Source: Jiangella anatolica
GTDB taxonomy: Bacteria > Actinomycetota > Actinomycetes > Jiangellales > Jiangellaceae
Direction of reading: 5' to 3'
Assembly: GCF_003236295.1 (NCBI RefSeq)
Contig: NZ_POTW01000069.1
Coordinates: forward strand, 1 to 36,126
DNA: 36,126 bases
The notes beneath the pieces are model-generated. The model saw nothing but the letters and a program-made list of their open reading frames with translations, was not told where the DNA came from and ran no database searches. The translations under genes were made by a program, and so were the position numbers. Position 1 is the stretch's first letter; each line of letters opens with the position of its first letter. Of this stretch, positions 1 to 10,849 are shown in pieces.

Positions 1-451
1 GATCCGCGCGCACCTCGCCCAGCAGCGCGCCGCCGAGCCCGCCGCCGCAGGATCCGTCCGCGGCCGGCGCGCTGACGGCCACGCTGGTCGCGACCACCTC
101 GGTCGACTCCGGCCCGGCATCCTCCGACCGCACGAGCACGCAGACGCCGGCGACGACGTCCGCCGCCGAGCCGGTCACCGCCGCCGTGATCGCCGTCGCG
201 TCGGTGTAGGTGACGGCCACCTGGCCGGACATGCCCTGGACCTGCAGCGTCGTCCCGTCGATCGCGGCCACCATTCCCGCGGCGCCGGGGAACGCGCCCG
301 GCCGCGACCCGCCGGCCTCGGCGTCCTCAGACGCGGACCCGGACGCCGCGAACGAGGTCGTCGGCTCCTCGGCGCCGGAGCCGCAGCCGGCCGCCACAAC
401 GGCGACAAGAACAACGGCCGGCCACGGCCGCCGCCGAACGGTCGAGAACAT
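1..451 (-). CDS. Putative secreted lipoprotein, DUF5666-like (C-terminus beyond window)
   Basis: This frame runs open from an ATG at 451 to the left edge, so only the first 150 or so residues are visible. The N-terminus is a lipoprotein signal: arginines at residues 6-8, a hydrophobic run, and a lipobox ending VVAAGC with the acceptor Cys at about residue 23. A Ser/Glu/Ala-rich linker follows, then a compact beta-type segment beginning near MVAAIDGTTLQVQG and ending in a Gly-rich stretch. That segment resembles the DUF5666/OB-like domains of actinobacterial lipoproteins, but I matched it by eye only. It starts 20 bases after the permease stop at 472 on the same strand, so it is probably the last gene of the MacAB-like operon. 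Its role is unknown; it could be an accessory exported protein or a substrate. Confidence 0.72.
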   Translation of the reverse strand, partial: MFSTVRRRPWPAVVLVAVVAAGCGSGAEEPTTSFAASGSASEDAEAGGSRPGAFPGAAGMVAAIDGTTLQVQGMSGQVAVTYTDATAITAAVTGSAADVVAGVCVLVRSEDAGPESTEVVATSVAVSAPAADGSCGGGLGGALLGEVRAD

Positions 452-471
452 GGTCACTCCTAGGGATGGGG

Positions 472-1694
472 TCATTCGCTGCGCAGTGCGTCGATGGGCG
501 CGAGCCGGGCGGCCCGCCCGGCGGGGTAGACGCCGAAGCCGACGCCGATCCCGAGGGCCATCGCGATGGCTCCCACGGTCGCGGGAACGGAGACCTCGAC
601 CGGCTGGTCGATCAGACGCGGCAGCAGCTCGGCGCCGAGGATGCCGAGTCCGGCCCCGAGCAGCCCGCCGGCCAGGCCGAGCACGGACGCCTCCAGCAGG
701 AACTGCCGCCGGATCACGGCCGGGGTCGCGCCGAGCGCCTTGCGCAGCCCGATCTCGCGGATCCGCTCGGTGACGGAGACGAGCATGATGTTCATGACGC
801 CGATGCCGCCGACGACCAGCGAGATCCCGGCGATCCCGGCCAGCAGGATGGTGAGCGTCCGGTCGGTCTCGGTCGCGGTCTCCACCAGCGACTCCTGCGT
901 GGAGATGGTGTAGTCGGCCTCGTCCGCGGCGGTGAGCCCGTGCGCGGTGGCCAGCGCCGCGTCGACCTCCTGATACGCCGCGGACAGCCGGCCGGCCGAC
1001 GCCGCCTCGACGTAGATGGTCGAGACCGACGCCGATCCGGCGGCCAGCCGCGAGGAGGCCGTCGTCGCCGGCACCAACGCGAGGTCGTCCTCGTCGGCCG
1101 ACGACGACGAGCCGACCGAGTCCAGCACGCCCACCACGGTGAACGCGGCGCCGCCGGCCATGACCGTCTGGCCGACGGGGTCGCGCAGACCGAACAGCTC
1201 GCCCGCGGTGTCCGGCCCGAGCACCATGACCGCGGCCTCGTTCTCCAGGTCCTGGTCGGTGAGGAAGCGGCCGGAGCCGAGGCTGCGGTTGCGCACCTCC
1301 ACCCAGGACGGCGTGGTGCCGTTGACGGTGGCGGTCCAGTTGACGTCCCCGGCCGAGAGCGACTGCGGGCCGCCGCTGACCGGCGCGACGCCGGCGACGT
1401 CCGGGGCGACCTCGGCCGAGGCCAGCACGTCGGCGTCGTCCAGGGTGAGCGTCGTGGCCGACCCGCTGCCACCGCGCAGGCCGGCCGCGTCGGTGCTGCT
1501 GCCCGGCGTGACGATGAGCAGATTGCTGCCCAGCGCGCCGATCTGGGCGCGGACCTCCGCCTGTGCGCCCTGCCCGAAGCCGATGGTGAGGATCACCGAC
1601 GCGATGCCGATGAGGATGCCGACGACGGTGAGCAGCGAGCGCAGCCGGTGTGTGCGGACCGCCTCCCAGCCGGTGCGCAGCGTGTCCAGCCAGT

Positions 1695-1698
<4 letters not shown>
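472..1698 (-). CDS. MacB/FtsX-type ABC transporter permease
   Basis: This is a 408-residue permease that, with its ATPase and adaptor, should move substrates across or out of the membrane. The start is the ATG at 1698, inside the ATGA overlap with the ATPase stop (1695-1697); the longer upstream frame is a shadow of the ATPase. The first membrane segment lies at about residues 18-45 (TVVGILIGIASVILTIGF). A large extracytoplasmic MacB_PCD domain follows, then three C-terminal membrane segments containing the FtsX signature region (GIGVMNIMLVSVTERIREIG) and the tail PAGRAARLAPIDALRSE. This is the standard MacB topology without a fused ATPase. Exported molecules may be peptides, lipids or drugs; the sequence does not say which. 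Confidence 0.93.
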
Positions 1699-2386
<688 letters not shown>

Positions 2387-2390
<4 letters not shown>

Positions 2391-3643
2391 CCCCGCCCGC
2401 CGAAGCCGCCGCCACCGCCGGGGAACACGCCACCACCGGGGAACTCGAAGCCGTCGGGCAACTGCGGCAGCCGGTCGCCGTCCTCGCCACCGCCGCCACC
2501 GCCCAGGCCGGTCAGGCGCGGGACGACGACCTCGTCGCCGGCCTCCAGGCCACTGACGATCTCGGTCTGGACGCCGAAGCTTGCGCCGATCTCGACCGGC
2601 GTCTCGATCTGCGAGCCGTCGTCGCCGACGAGGGTGACCATCGTCTGGCCGTCGACCGTCCGGACCGCGGCGCTGGGCACGGTGAGCACGTCGGCGCGCT
2701 GCTCGACGATGATCGACACGTCGGCGCCGGCGCCGGCGTAGAGGCCCACGACCTCGCCGGTCACCGCGATCTCCACCGGGAACGTGGCCGAGCCGGAGCC
2801 CGAGTCAGAAGCCACCAGGCCGATCGAGGCGACCGTCCCGTAGACGACGTCGCCGCCGTCGGACGGCGTCAGCTCGGCCTGCAGACCCGGCTGCAGCCGC
2901 CCCAGGTCGGCGCTGCCCACGCTGGTCTCCACGACGAACGCGTCGGTCGTGATGACCGTGACGTGGGCTCCGGAGCCGGCCGACGCGGCCGGGTCGGCGC
3001 CGCCGGCCGCACCGGACGACCCCGACCCGCTCACCTCGTCGCCCACGACGAGGTCCACCGACGCCACCGTGCCGGCGATCGTCGACCGCAGCGTCGCGTT
3101 GGCCAGCGCCTCCTCGGCCTGCGCGACCCGCGACTCCGCGGCCGCGACCGACGCCTCGTCGGCGGCCAGCTGGGTGTCGCCGGCGCCGGCGTCGGTGTCA
3201 GAGTCCAGCCTCTCCCGCGCCGCGTCCAGCGTCGCCTCGGCCGCCGTCAGCTCCGCCTCCAGTGTCTCGGTGCCGACGGTGGCCAGCGCCTGGCCGGCCG
3301 TGACGACATCGCCCTCGGCCACGTCGACGGTGAGCACCTCGCCGCTCACGGCGAACGACAGCTCCGCGGTCTCGGCCGGCTGGAAGGTGCCGGTGCTGGT
3401 CACGGTCTCCTCATAGGTGCCGACGGACGCCTCGGCGGTGGTCGTGGACGCCGTCGTGGGCGAGTCGTCCTGCGTCACCGCCCAGGCCGCGCCGGCCACG
3501 CCGACGCCGGCGACCAACGTCGCCAGCAGCACAATCGCCCGTCGCGCCCGACGGGACCTCGGTAGCAGTCGCACCGGAACACCATCGACGCTCTTCCTGG
3601 CACCGTCCTGGAACGAACCTGGCAACTCCCTGTGAACCGGCAT
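2387..3643 (-). CDS. HlyD/MacA-type periplasmic adaptor (efflux RND-like subunit)
   Basis: This membrane-anchored adaptor of 418 residues is the partner of the MacB-type permease. An N-terminal basic tail is followed by one membrane segment (AIVLLATLVAGVGVAGAAWAV), a lipoyl/barrel-sandwich half (VTAGQALATVGTETLEAEL), a coiled-coil hairpin (roughly residues 130-185, rich in Ala/Glu), the second barrel half and beta-barrel domains. It ends in an odd Gly/Pro-rich tail of about 30 residues. The ATG at 3643 has a GGGAG ten bases upstream. An in-frame GTG at 3574 is an alternative that would remove a 23-residue non-conserved lead and leave the anchor intact. The palindrome at 3631-3648 overlaps the ATG, which slightly favours the later start. 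Confidence 0.9.
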
Positions 3644-3680
3644 TCACAGGAAACTCCCAGCTCGATGCCAGCGAACTCTC
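3624..3680. promoter_or_regulatory. Candidate response-regulator binding region between divergent operons
   Basis: Three copies of AACTCYC lie at 3624-3630, 3652-3658 and 3674-3680, the last two 22 bases apart (about two helical turns). Between the first two is a perfect interrupted palindrome, TGTGAA at 3631-3636 and TTCACA at 3643-3648. OmpR-family regulators usually bind tandem direct repeats, and the adjacent divergent genes are an OmpR-type regulator and its likely target export operon. Autoregulation plus control of the transporter is my inference. Confidence 0.5.
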
Positions 3681-3704
3681 AGGAACGGCCGGCACGCTGC
3701 GGCC

Positions 3705-4406
3705 ATGTCCGCAGCGAAACTCGTCGTGGTCGACGACGAGCCGAACATCGTCGAGCTGCTCGCCGCCAGCCTGCGCTACGCCGGGTTCGAGGTCACGACG
3801 GCGCGCAGCGGGCGCCAGGCGCTCGACGTCATCCTCGCCGAGCAGCCTGATCTCGTCGTGCTGGACGTCCTGATGCCGGACCTGGACGGCTTCGCCGTCG
3901 TGCGGCAGCTGCGCAGCCACCGGGTCGACGTGCCCGTGCTGTTCCTCACCGCGAGGGACGCCGGCGAGGACCGCGTCACCGGCCTCACCATCGGCGCGGA
4001 CGACTACGTGACCAAGCCGTTCAGCCTGGAGGAGGTGGTGGCCCGGATCCGGGCGATCCTGCGCCGGTCGCGCGGCGCCGCCCTCGGCGCGGGATCGGGA
4101 CGGCTGTCCTTCGCCGACCTGGAGCTCGACGACGACCGGCACGAGGTGTGGAAGGCCGGCCGCCCGGTGGACCTGTCGCCGACGGAGTTCAAGCTGCTCC
4201 GGTACTTCCTGGCCAACCAGGGCCGGGTGCTGAGCAAGGCGCAGATCCTCGACCACGTCTGGTCCTACGACTTCGGCGGCGACACCAACGTCGTCGAGTC
4301 CTACATGTCCTACCTGCGCCGCAAGGTCGACCAGGGCACGCCCAAGCTGTTGCACACGGTGCGCGGCGTCGGGTACGTGCTGCGGCTGCCGCGCGAGCGC
4401 CCGTGA
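3705..4406 (+). CDS. OmpR/PhoB-family two-component response regulator
   Basis: This is a 233-residue DNA-binding response regulator. The receiver domain (about 1-120) has the acidic pair D10/D11, the phospho-acceptor D54 (VVLDVLMPD), T82 and K104. The C-terminal winged helix (about 135-230) includes LSPTEFKLLRYF, the recognition helix region NVVESYMSYLRRKVD, and the closing VRGVGYVLRLP wing. All residues needed for phosphotransfer are present. Its stop overlaps the GTG start of the kinase (GTGA at 4403-4406), so the pair is co-translated. It is transcribed away from the MacAB-like operon, and the repeats in the shared intergenic region suggest that operon as its target. The stimulus is unknown. 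Confidence 0.95.
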   Translation: MSAAKLVVVDDEPNIVELLAASLRYAGFEVTTARSGRQALDVILAEQPDLVVLDVLMPDLDGFAVVRQLRSHRVDVPVLFLTARDAGEDRVTGLTIGADDYVTKPFSLEEVVARIRAILRRSRGAALGAGSGRLSFADLELDDDRHEVWKAGRPVDLSPTEFKLLRYFLANQGRVLSKAQILDHVWSYDFGGDTNVVESYMSYLRRKVDQGTPKLLHTVRGVGYVLRLPRERP

Positions 4407-5902
4407 GGACGCGGCTGGCCCGGGCCTGGCGGTCCCGGCGCGAGCGCACCCCGCTGCGGACCCAGCTGCTGCTCGTCGTCGTCGCGCTGGCGGCGATGAC
4501 GGTGCTGGTCACCAGCGTCGTCGCGGCGACACTGCTGCGCGGCTACCTGCTGGACCGCATCGACGAGCAGCTGCGGCAGGCGGCCGGCCCGTTCGTGGTC
4601 GTGGCCCGGCCCGGTCTGCCCGACGCCGGCGAGCGCCCGTTCCGGCCGCTCGGCGACTACAGCGTGACGGTGTTCGCGCGGGACGGCACGCCGATCTGGT
4701 CGTCCGATGAGCTGACGGCGGACCGGCCCGGCCCGCAGCTGCCGGAGCTGACCGCCGGGTCCGCCGCGGAGCTGACGTCGGAGCCGTTCACCGTCGACGC
4801 CACCGAGGGCGACGCGACCTGGCGGGTGCTGATCCTGGAGCGGGCGCAGGGCGGGTACGTCGCGATCGGCCAGCGGCTCAGCGACGTCTCCGCGACGGTG
4901 AACCGGCTGCTGCTGATCGACGGTGTCGTCGCGGTGTTCGCGCTGGCCGCGCTGGCGTGGCTGGCGCGGTGGACGGTGCGCACCCGGCTGCGGCCGCTGG
5001 AGGAGGTCGAGGTCACCGCCGAGGCGATCGCGGCCGGCGACCTGAGCCGCCGGGTCCCGCCGCGCGACCCGCGCACGGAGGTGGGCCGGCTGTCCGCGGC
5101 GCTGAACGCGATGCTCGGCCAGATCGAGTCGGCCTTCCTCGCCCGCCGGCTCTCCGAGGAGGACGCCCGCGAGTCCGAGCAGCGCATGCGCCGCTTCATC
5201 GCCGACGCCAGCCACGAACTGCGCACCCCGCTCACCTCGATCCGCGGCTTCGCCGAGCTGTACCGGCAGGGTGTCGTGCACGGCGAGCCGGAGGTGCGGC
5301 AGCTGCTGCGCCGGGTCGAGGACGAGGCGGCCAGGATGGGGCTGCTGGTCGACGACCTGCTGCTGCTGGCCCGGCTGGACCAGCAGCCGGTGATCGCCCG
5401 GGCGCCGGTGGACCTCATCGGGATCGTCGTCGAGTCGGTCCAGCAGGCCCGCTTGGTCGCCCGCGGCCACGACCTGCGGCTGCACGTCGACGGCCGGCCG
5501 GTGCCGCTGGTGATCGGCGACGCGCTGCGGCTGCGCCAGGTCGTGGACAACCTGGTCCGCAACGCCACCGTGCACACGCCGCCGGGCACCGTCGTCGACG
5601 TGACCGTCAGCGCGGCGGAGTCGGGCTGGACCCTGCTGGAGGTCCGCGACGACGGGCCGGGACTGACCGACGACGACGCGGCGCACGTGTTCGAGCGGTT
5701 CTACCGCGCCGACCCGTCCCGGTCGCGCTCGGACGGATCGCGCCACAGCGGCAGCGGGCTCGGGCTGTCCATCGTCGCCGCGCTGGTGACAGCGCACGGC
5801 GGCCAGGTCGAGCTGCGCACCGCGCCGGGTGACGGCGCGAGGTTCCGGGTGCTGCTGCCGCCGGCTCAGCCGCCCTCGGCGGCCCTGACGGCCTCGACGT
5901 AG
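4403..5902 (+). CDS. Two-component sensor histidine kinase (HAMP, HisKA, HATPase)
   Basis: This is a 499-residue membrane kinase, cognate partner of the regulator just upstream. The GTG start at 4403 overlaps the regulator stop. Membrane segments lie at about residues 21-46 and 171-192, with an extracytoplasmic sensor of about 120 residues between them. The HAMP linker is at about 195-245. The dimerisation/phospho-acceptor helix follows, with H271 in ASHELRTPLTSIRGF. The ATPase domain shows the N box DNLVRNATVHTPPG, G1 DDGPGL and G2 GSGLGLSIV. All catalytic boxes are intact. The gene's last 37 bases overlap the 3' end of the convergent mazG gene, leaving no room for a terminator between them. 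Confidence 0.95.
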   Translation: MRTRLARAWRSRRERTPLRTQLLLVVVALAAMTVLVTSVVAATLLRGYLLDRIDEQLRQAAGPFVVVARPGLPDAGERPFRPLGDYSVTVFARDGTPIWSSDELTADRPGPQLPELTAGSAAELTSEPFTVDATEGDATWRVLILERAQGGYVAIGQRLSDVSATVNRLLLIDGVVAVFALAALAWLARWTVRTRLRPLEEVEVTAEAIAAGDLSRRVPPRDPRTEVGRLSAALNAMLGQIESAFLARRLSEEDARESEQRMRRFIADASHELRTPLTSIRGFAELYRQGVVHGEPEVRQLLRRVEDEAARMGLLVDDLLLLARLDQQPVIARAPVDLIGIVVESVQQARLVARGHDLRLHVDGRPVPLVIGDALRLRQVVDNLVRNATVHTPPGTVVDVTVSAAESGWTLLEVRDDGPGLTDDDAAHVFERFYRADPSRSRSDGSRHSGSGLGLSIVAALVTAHGGQVELRTAPGDGARFRVLLPPAQPPSAALTAST

Positions 5903-6519
5903 CGGCGGGTGGCGTCGCGCAGCGCCTGCTCGGGGTCGACGCCGCGATCGCGGGCGGCCGCGGCCAGCGCGAACAGCGCGTCGCCGATCTCCTCGGCGGT
6001 CTCCGGCGCGCGATCCGGCGACGACGGCGGCGGGACCGGCACGCCGGCCTTCTCGACCCGGTGCACCAGCTTGGCCGCCAGCGACAGCGCGGGCTGGGCC
6101 AGCGGCACGCCGTCGACGGCGGACTCGCGGCCCTTCTCCTCCCGCTTCATCCGCTCCCACCGCTCGCCCACGTCGGAGGCCGACGCCGCCTCGGCGTCGC
6201 CGAACACGTGCGGATGCCGCCGGATCAGCTTCGCGGTGATCCCGGCCGCGACCTCGTCGATCCCCCACGGCCCGTCCGGCCGCTCCTCGGCGAGCCGGGC
6301 GTGGAACAGCACCTGCAGCAGCAGGTCGCCCAGCTCCTCGCGCAGGTCGTCGTCGTTGCCCGACTCGATCGCCTCGAGCGTCTCGTAGGTCTCCTCGAGC
6401 AGGTACGTCGCCAGGCTGCGATGCGTCTGCTCGGCGTCCCACGGGCACCCGCCCGGTGAGCGGAGCCGGTCCATGACGGCCACCAGCTCGAGCAGGCGCT
6501 CGCCCGGCCGGTCGGTCAC
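5866..6519 (-). CDS. mazG: MazG nucleoside triphosphate pyrophosphohydrolase
   Basis: This housecleaning enzyme of 217 residues hydrolyses (d)NTPs to monophosphates and pyrophosphate. It carries the tandem acidic metal-binding helices of MazG: LLEETYETLEAI and DDLREELGDLLLQVLFHARL (the EExx(E)...ExxD pattern), preceded by the typical RLRSPGGCPWDAEQTH. The C-terminal part is a second, weaker helical repeat (AEEIGDALFALAAAARD), as in the actinobacterial form. The GTG start at 6519 is chosen because it gives a GTGA overlap with the upstream lipoprotein stop at 6516-6518; the longer open frame upstream is a shadow. The order mfd, lipoprotein, mazG is common in actinobacteria. Confidence 0.93.
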   Translation of the reverse strand: MTDRPGERLLELVAVMDRLRSPGGCPWDAEQTHRSLATYLLEETYETLEAIESGNDDDLREELGDLLLQVLFHARLAEERPDGPWGIDEVAAGITAKLIRRHPHVFGDAEAASASDVGERWERMKREEKGRESAVDGVPLAQPALSLAAKLVHRVEKAGVPVPPPSSPDRAPETAEEIGDALFALAAAARDRGVDPEQALRDATRRYVEAVRAAEGG

Positions 6520-7094
6520 GACGCTGGTTCGGAGATCGAGCCCGTGTCGGCGCTGACGCTGAGGTCCTCGCCCCAGGTGCCGTAGCGCGGGTTCACGTCG
6601 ACGTTCAGCTCGTTGCCGAGGTCGACGAGGACCTGGGTGAGCGCGGCGGCGTCGGCGCCGTTCTCCTCGGAGAACGTCTGCGCGATCAGCTGGTCGGCGA
6701 CGCCGGCGCGGAACGCGTCGTCGGTGTAGCCGGCCTGCGCGAGCGCGGCGCCGAGGTCGCCGCCGGGCGCCTGGGCCGCGATCTCGTCGATGGCGTCGTC
6801 GATGTCGGCCTCGCTGACCTCGATCTCCTCGTCGGCGGCCAGCCGCAGGAAGATCTCGTGCTGGATGTGCCGGGTCAGCACGGTGCGCTGGAAGGCCTGC
6901 ATGCCACCGGCCGCCTCGACGTCGAAGCCGTCCTGCCGCTCGGCGTGCTCGACCGCGTTCTGCAGGTCGTCGACGGTGAACCGGTCGCCGTCGATGACCA
7001 CGGCGGCGCCGATCTGGTCGGAGTCGCACCCGGCCAGCGCGACCGCGCTGGCCGCGGCGAGGGACGCGATGACGATGCGTCGGATGGTCGACAC
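6516..7094 (-). CDS. SurA N-terminal-domain lipoprotein
   Basis: This is a secreted lipoprotein of 192 residues related to the N-terminal chaperone half of SurA/PrsA foldases. The signal peptide (basic RRIVIAS, then a hydrophobic run) ends in lipobox ALAGC at about residues 19-23. The rest is the all-helical SurA_N fold (FTVDDLQNAVEHAE, HIQHEIFLRLAADEEIEVSEADIDDAI). No parvulin-type prolyl isomerase domain is present, so a chaperone-like or non-catalytic role is more likely than isomerisation. The GTG at 7094 is preferred over earlier in-frame codons because AGAGGA lies six bases before it and the signal peptide then begins at residue 1. It sits 52 bases after mfd on the same strand. Confidence 0.88.
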   Translation of the reverse strand: MSTIRRIVIASLAAASAVALAGCDSDQIGAAVVIDGDRFTVDDLQNAVEHAERQDGFDVEAAGGMQAFQRTVLTRHIQHEIFLRLAADEEIEVSEADIDDAIDEIAAQAPGGDLGAALAQAGYTDDAFRAGVADQLIAQTFSEENGADAAALTQVLVDLGNELNVDVNPRYGTWGEDLSVSADTGSISEPAS

Positions 7095-7146
7095 GGTGAT
7101 CCTCTTCGTCGGTTCGGCCTGCGATGGGACGATGCCCGCGCGCATC

Positions 7147-10100
7147 TTATCCAGCCGTGCTTCCGGCCCGGTCGGGCTGGTGGGCGATGACGTCGTCGAC
7201 GACGGTCTTCGCCCAGGCCAGCAGCTCGACACCGCGCAGCTGCGGGCCGCCGATCTGGGCCGGCCGCGGCCGCGGCACCAGCATCGTCCCGACGGTGTCC
7301 TTCACCAGTGACTTCGGGTACAGCCGGGCCAGCCGGACCCGCTGCCAGTCGGCCAGCTCGACGTGCGCGAACCGGATGTAGGTGCCCTGCACGGTGACCT
7401 CGGACAGCCCGGCGCGCCGGGCGTGCGCCCGGAACCGGGCCACCGCCAGCAGGTTCTCGACCGGTTCCGGCGGCGCGCCGTAGCGGTCGGTCAGCTCCTC
7501 CACGACGGCGTCGACGGCGGCGTCGTCGGCCGCCTCGGACAGCCGCCGGTACGCCTCGAGCCGCAGCCGCTCGCTGGCGACGTAGTCGTGCGGGATGTGC
7601 GCGTCGACCGGCAGCTCGATGCGGACCTCGGGCGTCGCATCGGCGCCGTCGCCGCGGTACTCCGACACCGCCTCGCCGACCAGCCGCACGTAGAGGTCGA
7701 AGCCGACGTCGGCGATGTGGCCGGACTGCTCGCCGCCGAGCAGGTTGCCCGCTCCGCGGATCTCGAGGTCCTTCATCGCGACCTGCATGCCGGCGCCGAG
7801 GTCGGAGTGCTGCGCGATCGTCGCCAGCCGCTCGTGCGCCTCCTCGGTCAGCGGCGTCTCGCGCGGGTAGAAGAAGTAGGCGTAGGCCCGCTCCCGCCCA
7901 CGGCCCACCCGGCCGCGCAGCTGGTGCAGCTGCGAGAGGCCGAGCCGCTCGGACCGGTCCACGATCAGCGTGTTCGCGTTGGAGATGTCCAGCCCGGTCT
8001 CGACGATCGTCGTGCACACGAGCACGTCGACCTCGCGCTGCCAGAACGCGTTGATGACCTGTTCGAGGACGTGCTCGCCCATCTGCCCGTGTGCCGTGGC
8101 GATGCGGGCCTCGGGCACCAGCTGGCGCAGGTGCGCTGCGGTCTTCTCGATGGTGTCGACGCGGTTGTGGACGAAGAACACCTGGCCGTCGCGCATCAGC
8201 TCGCGCCGGATGGCCGCGCCCACCTGCTTCTCGTCGTACCCGCCGACGTAGGTGAGGACGGGGTGGCGCTCCTCCGGCGGCGTGGTGATGACGCTCATGT
8301 CGCGGATGCCGGTGATCGACATCTCCAGCGTCCGCGGGATCGGCGTCGCCGACATCGTCAGCACGTCGACGTTCGCGCGCAGGTGCTTGAGCTTCTCCTT
8401 GTGCTCGACGCCGAAGCGCTGCTCCTCGTCGACGATGAGCAGGCCGAGGTCCTTGAACCGGACGTCGCCGGTGATCAGCCGGTGGGTGCCGATGACGACG
8501 TCGACCGAGCCGTCGTGCAGCCCCTCGATCGTCGCGGCCGCCTCACTGTCGGACTGGAACCTCGACAGCGCCCGGATGGTCACCGGGAACGGCGCGAACC
8601 GCTCGGAGAACGTGGAGAAATGCTGCCCGACCAGCAGCGTCGTCGGGACCAGCACCCCGACCTGCTTGCCGTCCTGCACCGCCTTGAACGCCGCGCGCAC
8701 GGCGATCTCGGTCTTGCCGTAGCCGACGTCGCCGGCGATGACGCGGTCCATCGGGATCTCGCGCTCCATGTCGGCCTTGACCTCGTCGATCGTCGAGAGC
8801 TGGTCGGTGGTCTCGACGTAGGGGAACGCGTCCTCCAGCTCGCGCTGCCACGGCGTGTCCTGGCCGAACGCGTGGCCGGGCGCGGCCTGCCGGGCGGCGT
8901 AGAGCTTGATCAGCTCGGCGGCGATCTCCTTGACCGCCTTGCGGGCGCGGCCCTTGCGCTTGGCCCAGTCGCTGCCGCCGATGCGGTCCAGGTGCGGCGC
9001 GTCGCCACCGACGTACTTGGTGACCTGCTCCAGCTGGTCGGTCGGGACGTAGAGCCGGTCGGCCGGCTGGCCGCGCTTGGACGCCGCGTACTCGACGACG
9101 AGGTACTCGCGGGTGGCGCCCTGCACCGTCCTGCTGGTCATCTCGACGTAGCGGCCGACACCGTGCTGGTCGTGCACGACGTAGTCGCCGGGCTGCAGCT
9201 GCAGCGGGTCGACCTGGTTGCGACGCCGGCTGGGCATCCGGGTGGTGCCCTTGGTGGACACCCGCTGGCCGGTGAGGTCGTCCTCCGTCAGCACGGCGAG
9301 GGCGGCCGCGGTGGCGATGAAGCCGTGCTTGAGCCCGCCGGTCGTGACGAGGACGACGCCCGGCTCCGGCGCGGTGGTGACGTCCTCGACGTAGCGTGCC
9401 GGGACCTCGGACTCGCCGAGCACCTCGACGACCCGCTCGGCGGTGCCGTGGCCGCCGGTCACGAGGACGGCGCGGCCGCCCGTCGCCAGCCAGCCGGACA
9501 GGTCGGCGACGGCGCGCTTGGTGTCGCCGCGGTAGGTCTCGGCCGGGCGGACGTCCAGCTCACGGGTGTCGACGGCGCCGGTGGTCACCATGTCGTCGCC
9601 GAGGTCGACGGCGTAGAGGTCGGCGTCGAGGTCCTCCTTCTCCGGCCGTTCGTTCTCCGTGGTGCCGAGGCCGAAGGAGCTGAGGCTCCACCACGGCAGC
9701 CCCTGCCGGATCGCCTGCGCCCGCACGTCGCCGAGCGTGTGGTACGCCGCCGCGCCGAGGTCGATCGGCGCGGTGCCGCCGCCGGCCGCGGCGGCCCACG
9801 ACGCGTCGAGGAACTCCTGGCTGGTGGCGACCATGTCGTGCGCCCGGGTGCGTACGCGCTCGGGGTCGCACACCAGCACGTGGGTGCCGGCGGGCAGCAG
9901 GTCGATCAGCATCTCCATGCGGTCGACCAGCACCGGGGCCAGCGACTCCATGCCCTCGACGGCGACGCCGGCGGCGATCTTCTCCAGCATCTCGCCCAGC
10001 TCGGGGTGGTCGTGCGCGAGCGAGGCGGCCCGCCGGCGGACGTCGTCGGTGAGCAGCAGCTCGCGGCACGGCGGCGCCCAGAGCCCGTGCTCGGCGGCGT

Positions 10101-10797
10101 CGGTGGAGCGCTGGTCGGCGACGGTGAAGTAGCGGATCTCCTCGACCGTGTCGCCCCAGAAGTCGACCCGCAGCGGGTGCTCCTCGGTCGGCGGGAACAC
10201 GTCGACGATGCCGCCGCGGACGGCGAACTCCCCGCGTCGCTCCACCAGGTCGACCCGGACGTACGCGGCGGCGGCCAGCTGCTCGACGACGGCGTCGAGG
10301 CTGACGTCGTCGCCGGGCTCGAGCGCGACGGGGCGAAGGTCGGCCAGCCCGGCGACCTGCGGCTGCAGCACGCTGCGCACCGGCGCGACGACGACCCTCA
10401 CCCGTCCGCCGGACCCCTCGTCGGGATGCACGAGCCGGCGCAGCACCGCCAGCCGCTTGCCGACCGTGTCGCTGCGCGGCGACAGCCGCTCGTGCGGCAG
10501 CGTCTCCCAGGCGGGGTACTCGACGACGGACTCCGGCGGCAGCAGGCAGCGCAGCTCGGTGACGAGGTCCTCGGCCTCCCGCCCGGTCGCGGTGACGGCG
10601 AGCACCGTCCGGCCCGCGCCGACCCCCTCGCCGTCGCCGTCGGCCGCGATGGCGCCGGCCACGAACGGGCGCAGCGCCGGCGGCGCGGTGAGGTCGAGCG
10701 CGGTGACCGCACCCTTGCGCGCGTCGGCGACGGCCGAGCGCAGCGTGGGGTCGCCGTCGTCGCCGAGCAGGGCGGAGAGCAGGCCGCTGAGAGACAT
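7147..10797 (-). CDS. mfd: Transcription-repair coupling factor Mfd
   Basis: This is a 1216-residue, full-length Mfd, which dislodges RNA polymerase stalled at DNA lesions and recruits UvrA. In order it shows the UvrB-like N-terminal domains (with [23 protein letters not shown]), the CarD-like polymerase-interaction module near residues 535-565 ([14 protein letters not shown]), and the translocase with Walker [10 protein letters not shown] near 688 and DEEQRFG near 787. Helicase motifs [13 protein letters not shown] and [17 protein letters not shown] are followed by the TRCF C-terminal domain. The ATG at 10797 has GGAAGG eight bases upstream. An in-frame ATG at 10824 would add nine residues but lacks a ribosome site and lies against the hairpin. 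Confidence 0.97.
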   Translation of the reverse strand: MSLSGLLSALLGDDGDPTLRSAVADARKGAVTALDLTAPPALRPFVAGAIAADGDGEGVGAGRTVLAVTATGREAEDLVTELRCLLPPESVVEYPAWETLPHERLSPRSDTVGKRLAVLRRLVHPDEGSGGRVRVVVAPVRSVLQPQVAGLADLRPVALEPGDDVSLDAVVEQLAAAAYVRVDLVERRGEFAVRGGIVDVFPPTEEHPLRVDFWGDTVEEIRYFTVADQRSTDAAEHGLWAPPCRELLLTDDVRRRAASLAHDHPELGEMLEKIAAGVAVEGMESLAPVLVDRMEMLIDLLPAGTHVLVCDPERVRTRAHDMVATSQEFLDASWAAAAGGGTAPIDLGAAAYHTLGDVRAQAIRQGLPWWSLSSFGLGTTENERPEKEDLDADLYAVDLGDDMVTTGAVDTRELDVRPAETYRGDTKRAVADLSGWLATGGRAVLVTGGHGTAERVVEVLGESEVPARYVEDVTTAPEPGVVLVTTGGLKHGFIATAAALAVLTEDDLTGQRVSTKGTTRMPSRRRNQVDPLQLQPGDYVVHDQHGVGRYVEMTSRTVQGATREYLVVEYAASKRGQPADRLYVPTDQLEQVTKYVGGDAPHLDRIGGSDWAKRKGRARKAVKEIAAELIKLYAARQAAPGHAFGQDTPWQRELEDAFPYVETTDQLSTIDEVKADMEREIPMDRVIAGDVGYGKTEIAVRAAFKAVQDGKQVGVLVPTTLLVGQHFSTFSERFAPFPVTIRALSRFQSDSEAAATIEGLHDGSVDVVIGTHRLITGDVRFKDLGLLIVDEEQRFGVEHKEKLKHLRANVDVLTMSATPIPRTLEMSITGIRDMSVITTPPEERHPVLTYVGGYDEKQVGAAIRRELMRDGQVFFVHNRVDTIEKTAAHLRQLVPEARIATAHGQMGEHVLEQVINAFWQREVDVLVCTTIVETGLDISNANTLIVDRSERLGLSQLHQLRGRVGRGRERAYAYFFYPRETPLTEEAHERLATIAQHSDLGAGMQVAMKDLEIRGAGNLLGGEQSGHIADVGFDLYVRLVGEAVSEYRGDGADATPEVRIELPVDAHIPHDYVASERLRLEAYRRLSEAADDAAVDAVVEELTDRYGAPPEPVENLLAVARFRAHARRAGLSEVTVQGTYIRFAHVELADWQRVRLARLYPKSLVKDTVGTMLVPRPRPAQIGGPQLRGVELLAWAKTVVDDVIAHQPDRAGSTAG

Positions 10798-10825
10798 CGG
10801 TAGACCTTCCGGGCACGCAGACATG

Positions 10826-10849
10826 CCCCCACACCTGCTGGGGTGGGGG
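10826..10849 (-). promoter_or_regulatory. GC hairpin in the mfd leader
   Basis: Arms at 10826-10835 and 10840-10849 pair over 10 positions with one mismatch around a four-base loop. In the mfd transcript this would be an extremely stable C/G hairpin starting about 25 bases before the start codon and just upstream of the GGAAGG ribosome site. A TAAGCT -10-like box at 10864-10859 would place the transcript start near 10852, so the hairpin would make up much of the leader. It could be an attenuating or protective 5' structure; there is no U-tract, so it is not a canonical terminator. Confidence 0.5.

Noticed and set aside
3631-3648. CRP/FNR site resembling TGTGA-TCACA
   Set aside because: The spacing is eight bases rather than six, and it lies over an annotated start codon. 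It is kept only as a generic palindrome in the response-regulator region.
7363-10803. A 1146-residue plus-strand open frame antisense to mfd
   Set aside because: It is a third-position shadow of mfd: the composition is Arg/Gly/Asp/Val/Leu-rich with no domains, and the minus-strand frame is a full Mfd.
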